A stretch of 64,000 nucleotides of DNA from Magnolia sinica (lineage: Eukaryota > Streptophyta > Magnoliopsida > Magnoliales > Magnoliaceae). This document shows, piece by piece, positions 24,651 through 38,500 of the stretch. The stretch covers positions 61,483,493 through 61,547,492 of the forward strand of contig NC_080575.1 of assembly GCF_029962835.1 (NCBI RefSeq), given 5' to 3'. The notes under the pieces are model-generated. The model worked only from the letters and a program-made list of their open reading frames with translations. It did no database searches and was not told the DNA's origin. Every line of letters begins with the position of its first letter. Position 1 is the stretch's first letter. The translations under genes and the position numbers were made by a program.

Positions 24651-25360
24651 TTCAGACGATGCGCGCTCATGCATGGAAGAGATATGGGGTACTTATGTAC
24701 TACAACAGACGAAGATTACTTAAATGCATGTAGCTAAGACAAGCGTTCGAACATGCTGCCAACCATTGGGAAAACTTGGGATATTACATACTTGTTTTTC
24801 CATGCGATAGCCTCATAAAGAGAGCCAAGGTACATACAACACCCTCACACATCCTTTGGTTTAAAATTTAATCAAGTTCTAATGTGCCATCAAATCTAAT
24901 CCAATCGAGGCAAATGGGCGCCTATTATAGGGGCCTAATCTTCATCGACAATTGAAAGTGCCCACTAGGTCTACAAGATCTTGCACACATGGCACACTCA
25001 CACTCCCATAAAAGGTAGGGTGAAGATATTACTGATACTATCAGCCCCGACTGCGACTATTGTCCATCCTAACTCAAGTCAACCCCCTAATATGGAATGA
25101 CCACAAGTACATCCTAAAACTTATGATAGTCATGGTATATAGAGTATTGAGATCATGTACCACAAGTCTCCCTTGGTCAACAAGGTTGTGTCCAATTGCA
25201 AGTTTTCAAGGACATTCAAAGTACTCCACTTACCCATATTAATGTATGTTTAAGGTAACATCAAATATTATCTAAGGCACAATAATTTAATTTTTTCCAC
25301 CTAGACACTATGCCATCATGATCTATGACTAAGATCATCGTTATCACATTTACATTGCGA

Positions 25361-25423
<63 letters not shown>

Positions 25424-25717
25424 GCAATACTCTGAGGACTAGGCATGTATTATCTTGGAGGCAGACTTAACAGTTTAACTAGTGTGAGGGCATTTGATTC
25501 TCTCAAGGAGAGCATGTCTCTTCAATTTCTTTTACTAAAAACATACAAGAGAAACAGATTTTCTAGAACAGAAACAGAAAGATGATAAATTGCAAGACCT
25601 GAAGGAAAAATAAATAAATAATAATAAATAAAAAAACAAAAACAAAAATTTCCAGAGCTATTGCCTGCATATTTCAGTTTACATTTGAATGACCAAAAAT
25701 GATAAATTGATAAAAAG
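24651..25717. other. Intergenic DNA downstream of the kelch gene, with a long CT microsatellite
   Basis: No gene is seen from 24730 to 25360. A 58-base CT tract occupies 25364-25421. The last ~300 bases (25420-25717) probably hold the 3' untranslated region of the minus-strand kelch gene; no clear polyadenylation signal was fixed. Confidence 0.4.
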
Positions 25718-25882
25718 TCATAATCTTAACTTAGTTCTCCACATAGTTCCAATGACTTTGCGTGGTGCCGGATCGTCGGGTCCACGGTCGCGCTGTCCAG
25801 ACGTGAAATACAGCCACCCATCCCAGAACCCAACTAGAGTAGTTTTGACGCGGCATGGCATCTTCCCAATAACTGACCATTC
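25718..25882 (-). CDS. Kelch gene exon 7 (residues 365-418 and stop)
   Basis: Acceptor TAACAG, 165 bases with the TGA stop at 25720-25718. It encodes EWSVIGKMPCRVKTTLVGFW, YFTSGQRDRGPDDPAPRKV and the terminus MWRTKLRL, the conserved end of the family. Confidence 0.92.
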   Translation of the reverse strand, partial: EWSVIGKMPCRVKTTLVGFWDGWLYFTSGQRDRGPDDPAPRKVIGTMWRTKLRL

Positions 25883-28800
25883 CTGTTAATACAATGAACA
25901 TACCTCCTCTAATGAGATTAATCATAGTCATAATGTTATAATGATCATAACATGCGGAGATTATGAGAAAACGTAAATGCTTGTGACTTTCTTTCACTTA
26001 TTAGCAACTACCTTCTGTACACGTGGCAAACATGTTCGAGATCTAAACCTATCATCCACTAAGTTAGATGGGTCAGATCCCAAAGTTCATATGGAGAATC
26101 CATGCCCTTGGACTTGCAAAACCTTGTCAAAGAACTTTGGTTGAATTATTTTTATAACCATTTATTTTCTTTGAGAGGAAGTTCTCTAATCTGTATGGCT
26201 AGGATTGTCAAAGCGATGTGATTCTTGGAGTGTGGGCCATCCAAGATAAATCCTAGCTGATGATTGATAGGCTCAGATGTTGCACATGCTGGTCACATGG
26301 AGGAAGTAAAACACGCCATAGTCTAGACCAGAAATAACATATTCGACTGGAAAACTTGGCCGAGTCAACTTGATGGCTCGGTCGACTGGGTGTGATTCAA
26401 AATGAGTCACCTCCAGGGTCAGGGTGAAGGAAGCAACACTTTATATTACTTATTACTATTAGTTATAATAAATTTAGCTATTTTAAGTATCTATTTACGT
26501 TCCAATTATTTTAAATATTCATCAAGTCCAGTTGAGTCTTCAAGTCAACTTGAACTGGCGGAATTGAGTCAAATGAAGTTTTTGGACTTTTCAATTATGT
26601 GTTAAGATGAACTTCAAGTGGCTAGAAATGTTAATCATGGTGGCATATATATATATGGCTGTGAACAATTGATTGAAAGATCTTTTACAAACCTAACTTC
26701 AAGAACAGAAGTTTCAATCTACACAAACACATGGCATGCGGCACATGCTCAAACCAGAGCAGACAATAGAACTCTAGAAGCTGTGACCATCGCAGATACA
26801 ACTAGGGCTGTCAATGAGTTGTGCTTGGACCTAGCAAATGGAAAGTTTTGAATAGGCCTGTCCCAGTGACAGCCCTAGAGACTTCACAAGCTTTAAATGA
26901 CAAGAGGAACTTGCATCAACCAAAGAGCATTACATGCATAGCTTGCTTGTAACCAAAGAACCAACACTATTCAGACTTTCAGCTTCCATCCTATCTGGAT
27001 GTAGACTACTCTTGTGGAGACTCCATTTCCAGATTTCATCAGTTTGTCTCAGTTCCAATGAATTATAAAGAAAGATAATAGACAATCCCATGGTGCCACT
27101 GCAGCTGTTATGCATTAGGGGCTACGAAGGCAAACCATACGGAATGGTTCAAGGAGCCATAAAGCATGAAGTTGACCTTTGCGAGGTGAGGATCCAGGCC
27201 ATTCATCAGGTGGGACCCACCATGTGTTATGACCCATGGCTCGGAAATCAGGCTGGTCTAGAAATCAAGTGGACAACATGTGAGCATCAAATGTGATCCA
27301 TTTTCTTCATATAGATGCATAGTCTGCCTGATGGTCTGGATCTCGCGCAGACATGGATTGCATGCGACAGCCAAGCACAGGAAGTTCCTGCAGTCAGAAG
27401 CAAGTTAGGGCCCACCGTGATGTTTATGAGAAATCCACCATCCATCCATTTTGCCAGCTCATATTAGGACATGGGACCAAAAATGAGGCTGATCCAAAAC
27501 TCAAGTGGTCCACATGACAGTAAACAGAGGGGATTGAATGCCCACTGTTGAAACATTCGTTAAGCCACAAAAGTTCTGTATCATGCTAATTTATTTATTT
27601 ATTTATTTTTTTGCATTAAGGTGGATCCCGGGAAGGTTTCAACGTTAGGCATTTTTCTCCCCACTGTTTCCTGTTGTGTGGCCCACTTCAGTTTTGGATC
27701 AGCCTTGTTTTTTTATCTCATGTCCTAATATGAGCTAGAAAAACAGATGGTCGGGGTGGATTTCTTGCAAACATCACGGAAGGCCGCACCTAGCTTCTGA
27801 CCACAAGAACTTCCTGTGCTTGGCCATCGTAGGCAATTGCGTCCATCTCGTGCGCACATTAGAACATGTGTGGAGTGGAGGGTAGGATTCACAATCCAGA
27901 AAGCACAGGGAAAGAATGGGGAATATGAATATCAGAAATATGAGCTAGCAAAACAGATGGATGGGGTGGATTTCTCACAAACATCACGGTGGTCCCCACC
28001 TAGCTTCTGACCACAGGAACTTCCTGCACTTGGCCATCACAGGCAATCCGCATCCATCTCGTGTGCACATTAGAACATGTGTGGAGGGTAGGATTCAAAA
28101 TCCAGAAAGCACAGGGAAAGAATGAGGAATATGAATATCAAAAATATGGCAGAAATGATGACAGTAGAGTATTTCTATCAGAAGAAAATAAGTTTCAGAA
28201 AATGTGCATGATCCATCATTGAAGCATGTGAAGGATAGGGAAAGATGAGTACCAACGTATCCAAACGAAACCGGAACACTTCTCCAACAAGTATCATCTT
28301 TTTGGTCACAGGGTGCTTTAAAGTTGTGCCGCCCACGATAATAATGGAATTGTTGACAACAACCCATGCAAACTCAATATGGGAATTAGGCTTAGGCATA
28401 GAAGGCAATTGCTTCCACTTCTTCCCATCTTCCAGCATGTAAACATCACTGTATTGTACCTGCAACAATTGAAATATTAAAGATATGCCATACAAAGGAG
28501 CTCAAGGAGAGAAGAAAAATATGTAGCAATCTAAACTAGAAACACAAGTAGTGTATTTTTCATCCATCATTAAAATGTGACCAGTATGACAAATATAGCC
28601 AAGATTTTGAAAATCTTGCAATAATATCCTCAGAAAATCCTCAAAATTTGAAATCTTCCAAGAAATTTCCAGGCTGAGAAATTGCCAAGAACTAGATTTG
28701 TCACTATGCATGTGGTGACAACAACATTTTCAAAGTCTATATAATAACAAGGCATACACATAATCCAGGTGAAAGCCAAAAATCAAGAATACTTTTGCTC

Positions 28801-31800
28801 AAGCTCTTTCCACAAATGCTCTCATGTTCCATGGCCCAATGTAACCCCAAAGATGCAATCAGAGGCGCTTCAAAGCCTTGCACTATCAGCAACCAGGCAT
28901 TGTGCACTCTCTACAACAGGATTAGAATTACTAACCAAAGTCAAAGGAGCACCAGAAACAATCTAGTGTCTCATCTTATTGTACATTGGGCCATATTCCA
29001 CATAAATCTTCTGGGATTCCAATTTCCAACCCAAAAAAGAAGTTGAGCAATAGAGAAATGTTCAATCAGTTTTGTTTTGTAAACTTACATTTTTATTTTT
29101 TTTTCATGTAGACTACTATTTGTAGGCTTTTGATCAAAACTTGATTTGCAGGAAAGAGAGGCCATCAAGAAGAAATTGCAAAGGCATGTTGGGTTTCGTG
29201 TGAGTAATTAGCAAGCAACATATAACAAGGCAATTTAAAATGCTGACAAATTCGGCAGAAGCCAACTATTGTTAACCAGAAAGATAGCAGGCCGCCTATT
29301 TCATGTGTTTAAAAATAAACCTTTCCCGGGGCATTGTATCAATATAGTGGGGGATATATTGTTGGGAGGAAAACACAAAAAAGGTATGGCAAAAGCCTAC
29401 TCTCCCTTACTTGTCTCCCACTTTTGGGGGGGGGGGGGGGGGTTTGGGGGGTGGTCCATGTTATAGTTATACTCCAATTCCAGCATTTTTAGATATCAAA
29501 GGCACCACTATGTAATAAAAACAAAGGATGAGAATATATACCTCATGCCTCCGAGAACACTTGAAAATAGGTGATCCGGGTTTGGCCATGAAATCACCTT
29601 CTTGACCACCAATAACAAGGAGACGATCATCGATCACAATGCAAGACCTGATAGTGAACTTCAAAATTAGGATGATAACACCATCATGTTCTCTACATTA
29701 GACAACAAAGGGGAGGTTATTAGTCCCCTCATGAATGTGCAAACAGAAAGGTATAATTTTTTTCTTCAACTTCTCTAGGTTCTTTTCATACTGTATGTTT
29801 CAGAGCTATGCATATGCATAATACTTGCATGAACATATAATCATCATCACCATCAGAGCCTTGTCCAGATCTTTGGGGTCAGCAGTTCAATGAAGAAATA
29901 CAACAAACAAATGCTAACACTACCCATGCATTATATGCAGAAATAAAGGTCAATACCAGCATCTCAACTATTTTATGGATCATTTCCAACTACAAAACTG
30001 TCAAGCAAAGATGCACCCAACTGGAGTTTCTTAGTGCTGCCGCAGAAACTGCAAAACCAGTATGCAGAAGAAAAACTACTTAAACAAAATTTTCTTTTAA
30101 TTGAAAGAAGAATACAAAACTAAGGTAAGACCACATAATGCCCAATACCTAAATGAAGACAGTTTACGCCTTTAGCTATTCATTAATTGAAATGGCGGTT
30201 TCAGAATGGGACTCACATGGGGACTGAAACCTGTATGAATTGCCCCAACTCATCACACACACACACACACACACAGCTCAAAAATCAGGCCAATCCAAAA
30301 GCTAAGTAGGTCAAACTAAAAGCCAAGTAGGTCAAACTAAAGGAAAGGAAAATGTACAACCGTGCCTAAAACATTTCAATTCACGTGGCCCACCTGAATT
30401 TTGAAAAGGTCTAGATTTTGGAATGTCCCTTCTTCCTAGTGGGATTTCTTTGATGAATGGATTTGATGGCATATACACACCACAGTGGGCCCCATGCACA
30501 ATAAAAAAGTTTTGATGAGGTGTCCCCTCCCAACTGTTCCATGTAGTGTAGCCCACCTGAGTATTAAATTGGTCTGATTTTTGGGTCCTCAACCAAACAT
30601 GTGAGGGTGACTCTAACATCAGGGTGGTTGTCATGCATTCATCACAGTGGACCCCATTTTGCTTGACACTATTGTTAGTTATGGTAGTGTTGACAACAAG
30701 TGGTCAAACCTCTCTATATATATGCATGCATAGACACATACATGCATACACATCTACATACAAATAGAAATGTTCACATTGAGACCCATTAAAACTTTCT
30801 TGAGTGGGTGTGGGTTGAGCAAAGTGGCTCACACTATTGGTTGTTGTGTGGGGCCCACCATGATGTTTATATGCCCTAAAAAAGAGGTCATTCCAAAACT
30901 CTATGGGCAACACAATTTCAAAGGTTTTACGAATAATTCACACTATTCACTATGGTGATCCGGCTGATTTTTAGTGTGGCCCATTTTCATTATGGCCCAC
31001 ATCTAATGCATGGTTCGATGGGACTCAGACATCAAGGTGGGCCCATAGCAACTCGATTGTACAATACAGTAAACCCTAAGAGAACTTTTCCCAAACACGC
31101 ACGTACATACATACATGTATGTGAATGATTACCTGGAGTCAACTCCATTGTAAGTGGAGTCGAGCAAAAGTGTGGCCATGCGTTGTGATGTGCCATTTAG
31201 GGGTGTCAATGGGCCGGGCTCGGGCCTGAAATTCAGAATTTTGAATAGGGTCAACCCGATTGCCAGGCCCGAAACAGTTCAAAATCCGGGCCGAGACTTA
31301 CCCTAGCCCCAACCCGTTGACAACCATAATGCCACTCAACCAATCCATCAGGTGCCCGCCTAGAAGTTGTGGGGGAACCCAATAATTAGTTGGTTCAAAA
31401 ATTATCGAGAGGACCACACGATATAAAACAGTGGAAACTACCTAAAACCCCCCAAAAAAAGAAAAATCAAGTGGGACCCAAATGATGGTTGGATGGACCT
31501 GACTTTCAAGGAGGCCAATCATCATGGTAGGGAGCACCTTGTGCATGGGTTAGATGCGATACACACCGAGGAGGGCCCCAAACACGAATCTAGGTATTTT
31601 CCAATTGTTGCCTATGGTGTGGATCGATTTAGGCTCCCTCACAAGTCACAAGTTTTGGGTGCACCTTATTGATGGATTGGATAGCTTATATGGATCACAT
31701 GGTCACCTTATGGATGGGTTGAATGGCATATCACAACGCGTGGCCCCACTTTTGCTCGACTCCATTTGTAATGGAGGTGAGTCCAGGTAATCACAAGTCA

Positions 31801-32467
31801 CAAGTTTTGGGCGCACCCTATGGATGGATCGGATCACATGGGACCTACCCTAGGTGGGGTGTGTATGAAATCCGACCTATCCAATAAGTGTGCCCCACCG
31901 TGAAAATGGGACACCCCAAAAATTATGATGATCCAACCATCAGGTGGGCCACACCATAGGAAACAATGAAGTTACCCAAAATAAAACCTACAAATTCAAG
32001 TGGTGGGCCCACCTGACAATTGGATTGTGTTGATCACACCTAATTCACCAGTTGGATGACATACACAACCTTTATGGGCTGCACGCCATAAAAACAATGT
32101 AAAAATGCCAATGTATATAGTGGAGGGGCCAACCTGATGGTTGGATTGGGCTGATTTCTGAGTGTCACATCATCATGATCGGGCATACCTACACTACGAA
32201 CTTGACAAACTAATCCATTATTCTATTTTATTTAATTACAATGCGATAATAGAAGGATATAATAGAACTGCATACAAAAAAGGATTACGTATCAAAGGAT
32301 GCAGATTCACTTCTTTTTTAGCTAGCTTTTTCACAGGCTGCTCAAACAATCAGATCTACATTTATGAATCTATTGTATCCTGAGCAGTCCATGAGTACAT
32401 GTTTAAAGGCTAATGAAGTATCACTCATTGGTGCTCTATAGTCGACTAAATTAATTGGGAATGTAAG

Positions 32468-32518
<51 letters not shown>

Positions 32519-35500
32519 TGTTTGGTCAAGTGGGGAGACTCTAACGCAACAAATGCTAAGGCACTTAGAGAGGATCCTAGAATCCTCTCCTACTCATTAC
32601 CCAAAAAGTTCATTGTCAAAGGGAATGAAAATTCATTATAGGCTAGGCTTCTAGAGGATCATCTACACCTTAGAAGCTACCAATACCATATATCCATGAT
32701 GAACTCCAAGAACTCTCCTCTTATTTAAACATTTTATTTAGCACGCGCACAGAGACCAATAGTGGTAGCAGATTGACTACCTAAGTATTTTGAGACTACA
32801 TTCTAGGGAATCCTTCAACATTGCTTAACAATTTTCTTTGCTTCAGTTTTTCACAATTATGTCTTCTTATACTTATAAAATTTTCATTGTTATCCATCAA
32901 AGATCATGTTTGAATAACAAGTTTGATATTGTAAAAGATATACGTTCACAGGAGATGATTTTCATGAAAAAAGCATACTCATACAATATATCCTGCAACA
33001 GCCTATCCCTAATATCATCATCATCATCATAGCCTTTTCCCAGTTATTTGGGATTATTTTTGTCATGATTGCTTGAAATTTCTACAACCAGCTACCCACC
33101 TGACACCAACCCTCCTTTACCTAGGCTGGGGACTGGCTGTTGCAACTGCATGGTGCTACTTATCCATATTTGTACATGTATCTATATACAATGAATGACA
33201 GACAACCCCAAGTATCAGGGAAAATGCTATGATGATGATGATGATGCATGTTGTGCGTGGCAGCCCTTCCCCCTAAGTTGGCAGAGAAACAGACAAACAA
33301 AAGTGCAATAGAAAGGCCCAGCTTCCAGAAGAACTATGGTAGGAGATATAATCACTTCACAACAAACAAACCAGATGGACTGGACCAAGGTTATGTAAAA
33401 TTCATATTATCTCTAAATGTAATATCTTCAGATCGCCAAACACGAGTAGAGTTAAATTCTGCATTTGAAGTGGAGAAAATTAGAAAATTAAGTCAAACTG
33501 TTCATAATGAAGAATGCACCCACAAACCTGTGAGGCCCACCACGAGGAATGGGTATTTCATATCGCCACTCCATCTCTAATGCTTTGCCATCCTTTACTG
33601 CAAGACTCCAATGCTCTAAGCCAGGCTCATGGCGATCCTCCTTGCTGCCGCCCATCACATGCAGCCGGCCTCTCCAAAGTTGGGTTGCCGGGGCATATCT
33701 GGGAATTATCACATCAACAATAATCAAAGGGTCATCTAAGATCCAACAATGGACTTGTTAGGAAATAAGTATAACAAAGCTGTACAATCTATAAAAGATT
33801 CTGCATTTTAAAAGGAGAAAGAAAACATGTCAAATTACCATTGCATAGAAAAGAGAACATTAGGGGAAGTTAAAAAGAACATGTTTGAAAAGGGGGGCAA
33901 AACCTCCCCCTTTAACCATCTCATTGAATTCGAGGAATGTCTTCAACTCAAATTATAAACTAAGGCAAGCGGGGCTTGAGCTTAACTCTGGCTTGCAATG
34001 TGAGGACCTCTAACCCAGTCACCACCATTATACCAGCCAGCACAGTGTAAGCTAAGATGCCTTGCCCTTGTCTCTGGAACAATCCCCCAACCCCATCTAC
34101 AACCCTCTACTCCCCTAGCCTTTTCACCCTGAGTTGTTGCTGCAATTTCCATCAAAATTGAGTTTAAACATCCTGCAAGGACATCTTACCAAACATTTAG
34201 ATATCCATCCGAAGAAGGTTCACTACATGGCAACAAAATAGCTTGCCTGGGTGCTTCTAAGATGATCCCTTTTACGACATCCATAATAGAGGCAAAGTTC
34301 CAGTGAATATCCTAGGTTTGTACCCTTCATAGACTGTATGATTGATAAACAGTGGGGTGTCCATTAGACCTCATCCTCTTGGTATTAACTATTATAGTAA
34401 TGATCAACCAGTTGTTGGTGGAAAAGAAACAAGGAATTGGCAGCATCTTAGTGGATGATAAAATGGAATGCCTCACATTTAATTCTTAATGATAAGTTAT
34501 GCACTCAAGAAGGTTAAAAAGCAAATGCATTAAAAGAGGAAAGTAACCATAAGTTTTGTACATCTCACGGTTATGGAATATACCTAGGGAAAGGTAATGG
34601 AGGCAAGTCCCACCATTGTTTTGTCTCTGTATCTAACGCAAAGGTGTGAGCTGTAGGCCCTCTGCATTGCGGACCATACTGTCCCGTGACTGCATAAATG
34701 TATCTTCCATCTGTTGCCATTCCTAAATGTGAATGTGCCATTCCTTTAGGCATGTCAAACCTTCCACCCCATGTATTATCCATAAAATTATAAATATCAA
34801 CATGAGAATGTACCTATAGCATAAAAACAAAACAAAAAACATGGAAGAAAACCCATAAGAACACTGTATTTTTAGAGATCAGATATTTATCTCCAAAGTA
34901 TGAAAATGAAGTTTGTGAAACATATAAAATTGTTCATTAGGAGATAATGGAGGGAATTCAAGCACAATTTTCAACTAACCAAACGAATAAATATCCCTAC
35001 CTTTCCCTGCCTAATGCTTCATCTATTAACTTTCCATGTTTAATATTTCTTAAAATAGTTTAACAGATTAATATAGAAAAGTCTCTAAGAAAAGCTCAAT
35101 CAAAAGCTCCCTTCATTCAACAAAAGAATTGTTAACCAGAAAAGCATTGCAACGGAATGTAAATGAGACCACATATTGTAGGGAATATAGACAGAAGTGG
35201 AATGCTATGGCAGCCTTAATATCATTAAGCCAACAGTTGCATACAAGTCGAAGGTATTTAAGAATTTTGGACATTAATGGGCAAAGTCATACATTTTGAC
35301 TAGCAGGGTCAAGTTATGATTTCCCTCTTCCTTCAAATCAGTTAAAGTTGTCTCTTACCATTAGATACAATAAAACCTAAAATCATCTCATTCAATTACT
35401 TATAAATGTTGACTAAACTATCAGTTGCTTCTGAGTTCCAACACTATCACCACCACCACCACCACCACCATCATCATCTTGGCTAAGTATTTAAAAACAG

Positions 35501-38500
35501 TTACCTAACAACTGTAATGGTAACAGTGGGAACCATTACGCACTTACAGAAAAAATCGCCTGTAACAGCCCCATAACGGTCTGTTACAAGGCTGATACAA
35601 TTTTTTTAAAAATGGCCATAACAGCAACTGAAGCTAACGATGATGGCTGTTACAGCCACCATTACCATTATTGAATACCTTGCATCTTAGCCTCGCAATT
35701 TGAGATCAGATTTGACATGGTGATTGGCAACAGTTTTACAATTGGTGGCCCACTGGTCATCAACCTTCAATTTCCACTTGGGCCCTCACTGGCCACAACA
35801 GAAGATCATGAAGAAATAAAGTTGAACTTGGCATAGAAACCAAAAAATATTACTATAAAGTTAGAAGGTCAAATATGGTAATTGATGAGTGAGATTGACC
35901 GAGACATGTAAAAGCAACACCAGGAAAGTCATCCCTACAAAAAATAAATAAATAAATTGTTGTACTTCTTACTGCAAAAATAATTAATTTGTTAGAGTCC
36001 ACAATGAAATGAAAGCAAGGTATTCTACCAAAGTGCAGCCCACGAAACAAAAAGAAAAATATAAGAATGGAATAACTTGATCTTAGGCTAAAACAAGGCC
36101 ATGCGCCAACCTTGCAGTAAACTATCTTTTGGACTCGTTTATTGAAGTGCAAATAATTTCTAAGATGATGAAAGGTTCTCACATGATTAATGGTACCATA
36201 TCCAGCAAACACATATAGAAGATTCTTAATCTGTATAGCAGCCCCATCTAGACGAGGTACAGGTGCCTCTGCCATCTCCTCCCACTGTAACTCTGGTGCA
36301 GGTAAATCAGTAAAAGTTGCATTGGGTATTGGCATTTCATTATCTTTAACAGCTCCTTTCTACATAAGACAGAAAATCGGTCATCAATGATCTAGTCTAC
36401 CTATGGAGGCATGCAAAGTGCTTTCGCCAAGTCAGCCAGCTCCAAAGGAACAGCGAAATACTTCTTCTAATCTCCTCCACAATCCATGTGACTAATTCAC
36501 ATCAAATGGATAATCATATAAAGTATATGAATAATCATGAGAATTATAATGCATGAAGCTTCAGCAACTATGAATGGCAACTAGTATTCTATTCAGACTT
36601 TGCAAGGATGCTAGAAATGTTTGAACGCTAGCAAAATCAAAGTGGAACAGAAGTAAAACAGATAAATAATGGTACCAAACAGAAAAAGCTAACCAGACGG
36701 TATCTCAGGACTGTTACTTGACCTTACGATGTTACAAGGATCCCTCAAATGATCAAATCCCTGGCAGTACACACGTCAGATATTATATTACACAGGTATC
36801 GGCATGGGATCCGCATTGAATATGGATAACCAGGCTACTCCTATGTTAGTCTTAAATGGTGGTGACTCTTCAAATGTACACATGGCATAGTTGTACGGCG
36901 ATCCAGACTGTCCAAATTGCTGGCACAAATGTATATGAAGATTTGCACTGAAAAGATAATATTAACCATTTATTTTTCTCTTCAAATTTGGACCACTCAC
37001 TATTTTACTTTTAACCATCCATTTGACAGATATCGGTTGGATGTTTAGGATTGCTTGATCAGTATGATTTTAGAGATTCATCAACAATTGGGCCCACAAT
37101 TATATTATTGATAGTTGTACATTAGCAATGCATGTTAGGAGGATGAGTGAGTCACCAACATTTTTTAAACATGCTAAACCAACATAGGAATCTAGCCAGC
37201 CATAGAAAACATTTAATACATAATTAAAATATTAAAATTGATATAAATTTTGATATAATATTTTGCAAACATTTCAGTAATTAAATATTGAATTTCTCTA
37301 ACATTCACTACGTGGGTTGATGCATCTGGGCCACAAATCAATTGGATGAGTCCCAGATGACACACACAAACTGGATGATCACATATCAAGCCCACCCAAA
37401 GGTCTGCTTTTGAAAATCCAAACATCCAAGTTGAATATCTTTACAATCCAACCATCCATGGTTTGATGTTAGAACCAGGCTAAATCAGTGGTCCAATTGA
37501 AGTATGGGAACCTCAACTACAATCAGATCGCTTATGCAGTGGTAAGATGGAACCGTGGAGCGTGCAGATCACCACATTACTTCTCCATGTCGGCTTTACT
37601 TTTTTGTGCGATTCTCATCGTCATTTTAACTGCACAAATCATGATCCACTTCCTATCGATTTTGCGTGCAGAACATTTGTAGCAGAGCATTTGATGTGCA
37701 GCACCGAAAGCCATCACATCAATTGTCCATGGATAGATGTCGGTATTAATGTTTACAATAATAATAGTATTTGAATTTTTGGACAATTTTCCATTCAATA
37801 TATTTTTTAGCATGCCCAAAGTGAGGCCCACTATGTGTAGGATCAAGTTAAAGAGACATCATATTATATAAGACGAAGAGAGATAGTTATGATATGCTTG
37901 GGAATCTTTCCTCAAAAGGAAATTTCATATATATAAGGACAGAAAATCAAAGAGATATTTCCCAAAAAGGACTCTCTTGTAGAGAGTGACGCTTGTACCA
38001 TGCCGGCCCCACAGTGGCCTACATCCATCACGCCCTCTGATCTTTAAGTAGAGAGAGGGGAGGTGTTGTAAAGTATGTCCCTTTAGGTGGAGGGAGGACA
38101 ATGACACAAGCTCCATCCTAAATTATCTAAACGCCCTTTACCCTTTTCCATTTCTTGAAAACCTTTCACATGTTCTTTCATTTTACATGGTTTAATAGTT
38201 TTGAATAACTATTTGCATGTAACTCTTTGCCCCTACCAATTCTTTTAATGTACAGTATAAGTATATACATCTATACTCAAACCTACATATCTATGCATAC
38301 CCTTTCAGCAATAATAGCATCATGCACAATCTGTAGGGTGTTTCCCCCATTTCTATCCCACAACTTTCCATGCGCATATTGGTCTGCACCATTCAACCGA
38401 TGCCTTACAACGAGGATAGGTGCGTTCCATAAACAACATCAATCTGATGATCTTAAGAAATTTATAGACTGCTAATGATAACCAAAGGTAGGCAATACAC

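Larger units (their letters stand above)
25883..28252 (-). other. Kelch gene intron 6 (2370 bp)
   Basis: It contains a palindromic MITE (27335-27862) with a 210-bp tandem duplication at its edge, and a stretch near 26340-26400 (GACTGGAAAACTTGGCCGAG, GCTCGGTCGACTGG) like plant hAT-type MITE remnants. No additional coding exon is seen between exons 6 and 7. Confidence 0.8.
29648..33527 (-). other. Kelch gene intron 4 (3880 bp, repeat-rich)
   Basis: It contains a (CA)n tract at 30254-30275, several GTGGCCCACC-family fragments (about 30345-30660, 30790-31050, 31800-32170), a TIR element with a nested hAT-like MITE (31127-31792), a (GA)n tract at 32471-32515 and short (ATC)/(GAT) runs near 33020 and 33230. 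Confidence 0.75.

Noticed and set aside
33248..33580. 110-codon plus-strand frame overlapping kelch exon 4
   Set aside because: It lies antisense to intron 4 and exon 4; no recognisable domain.
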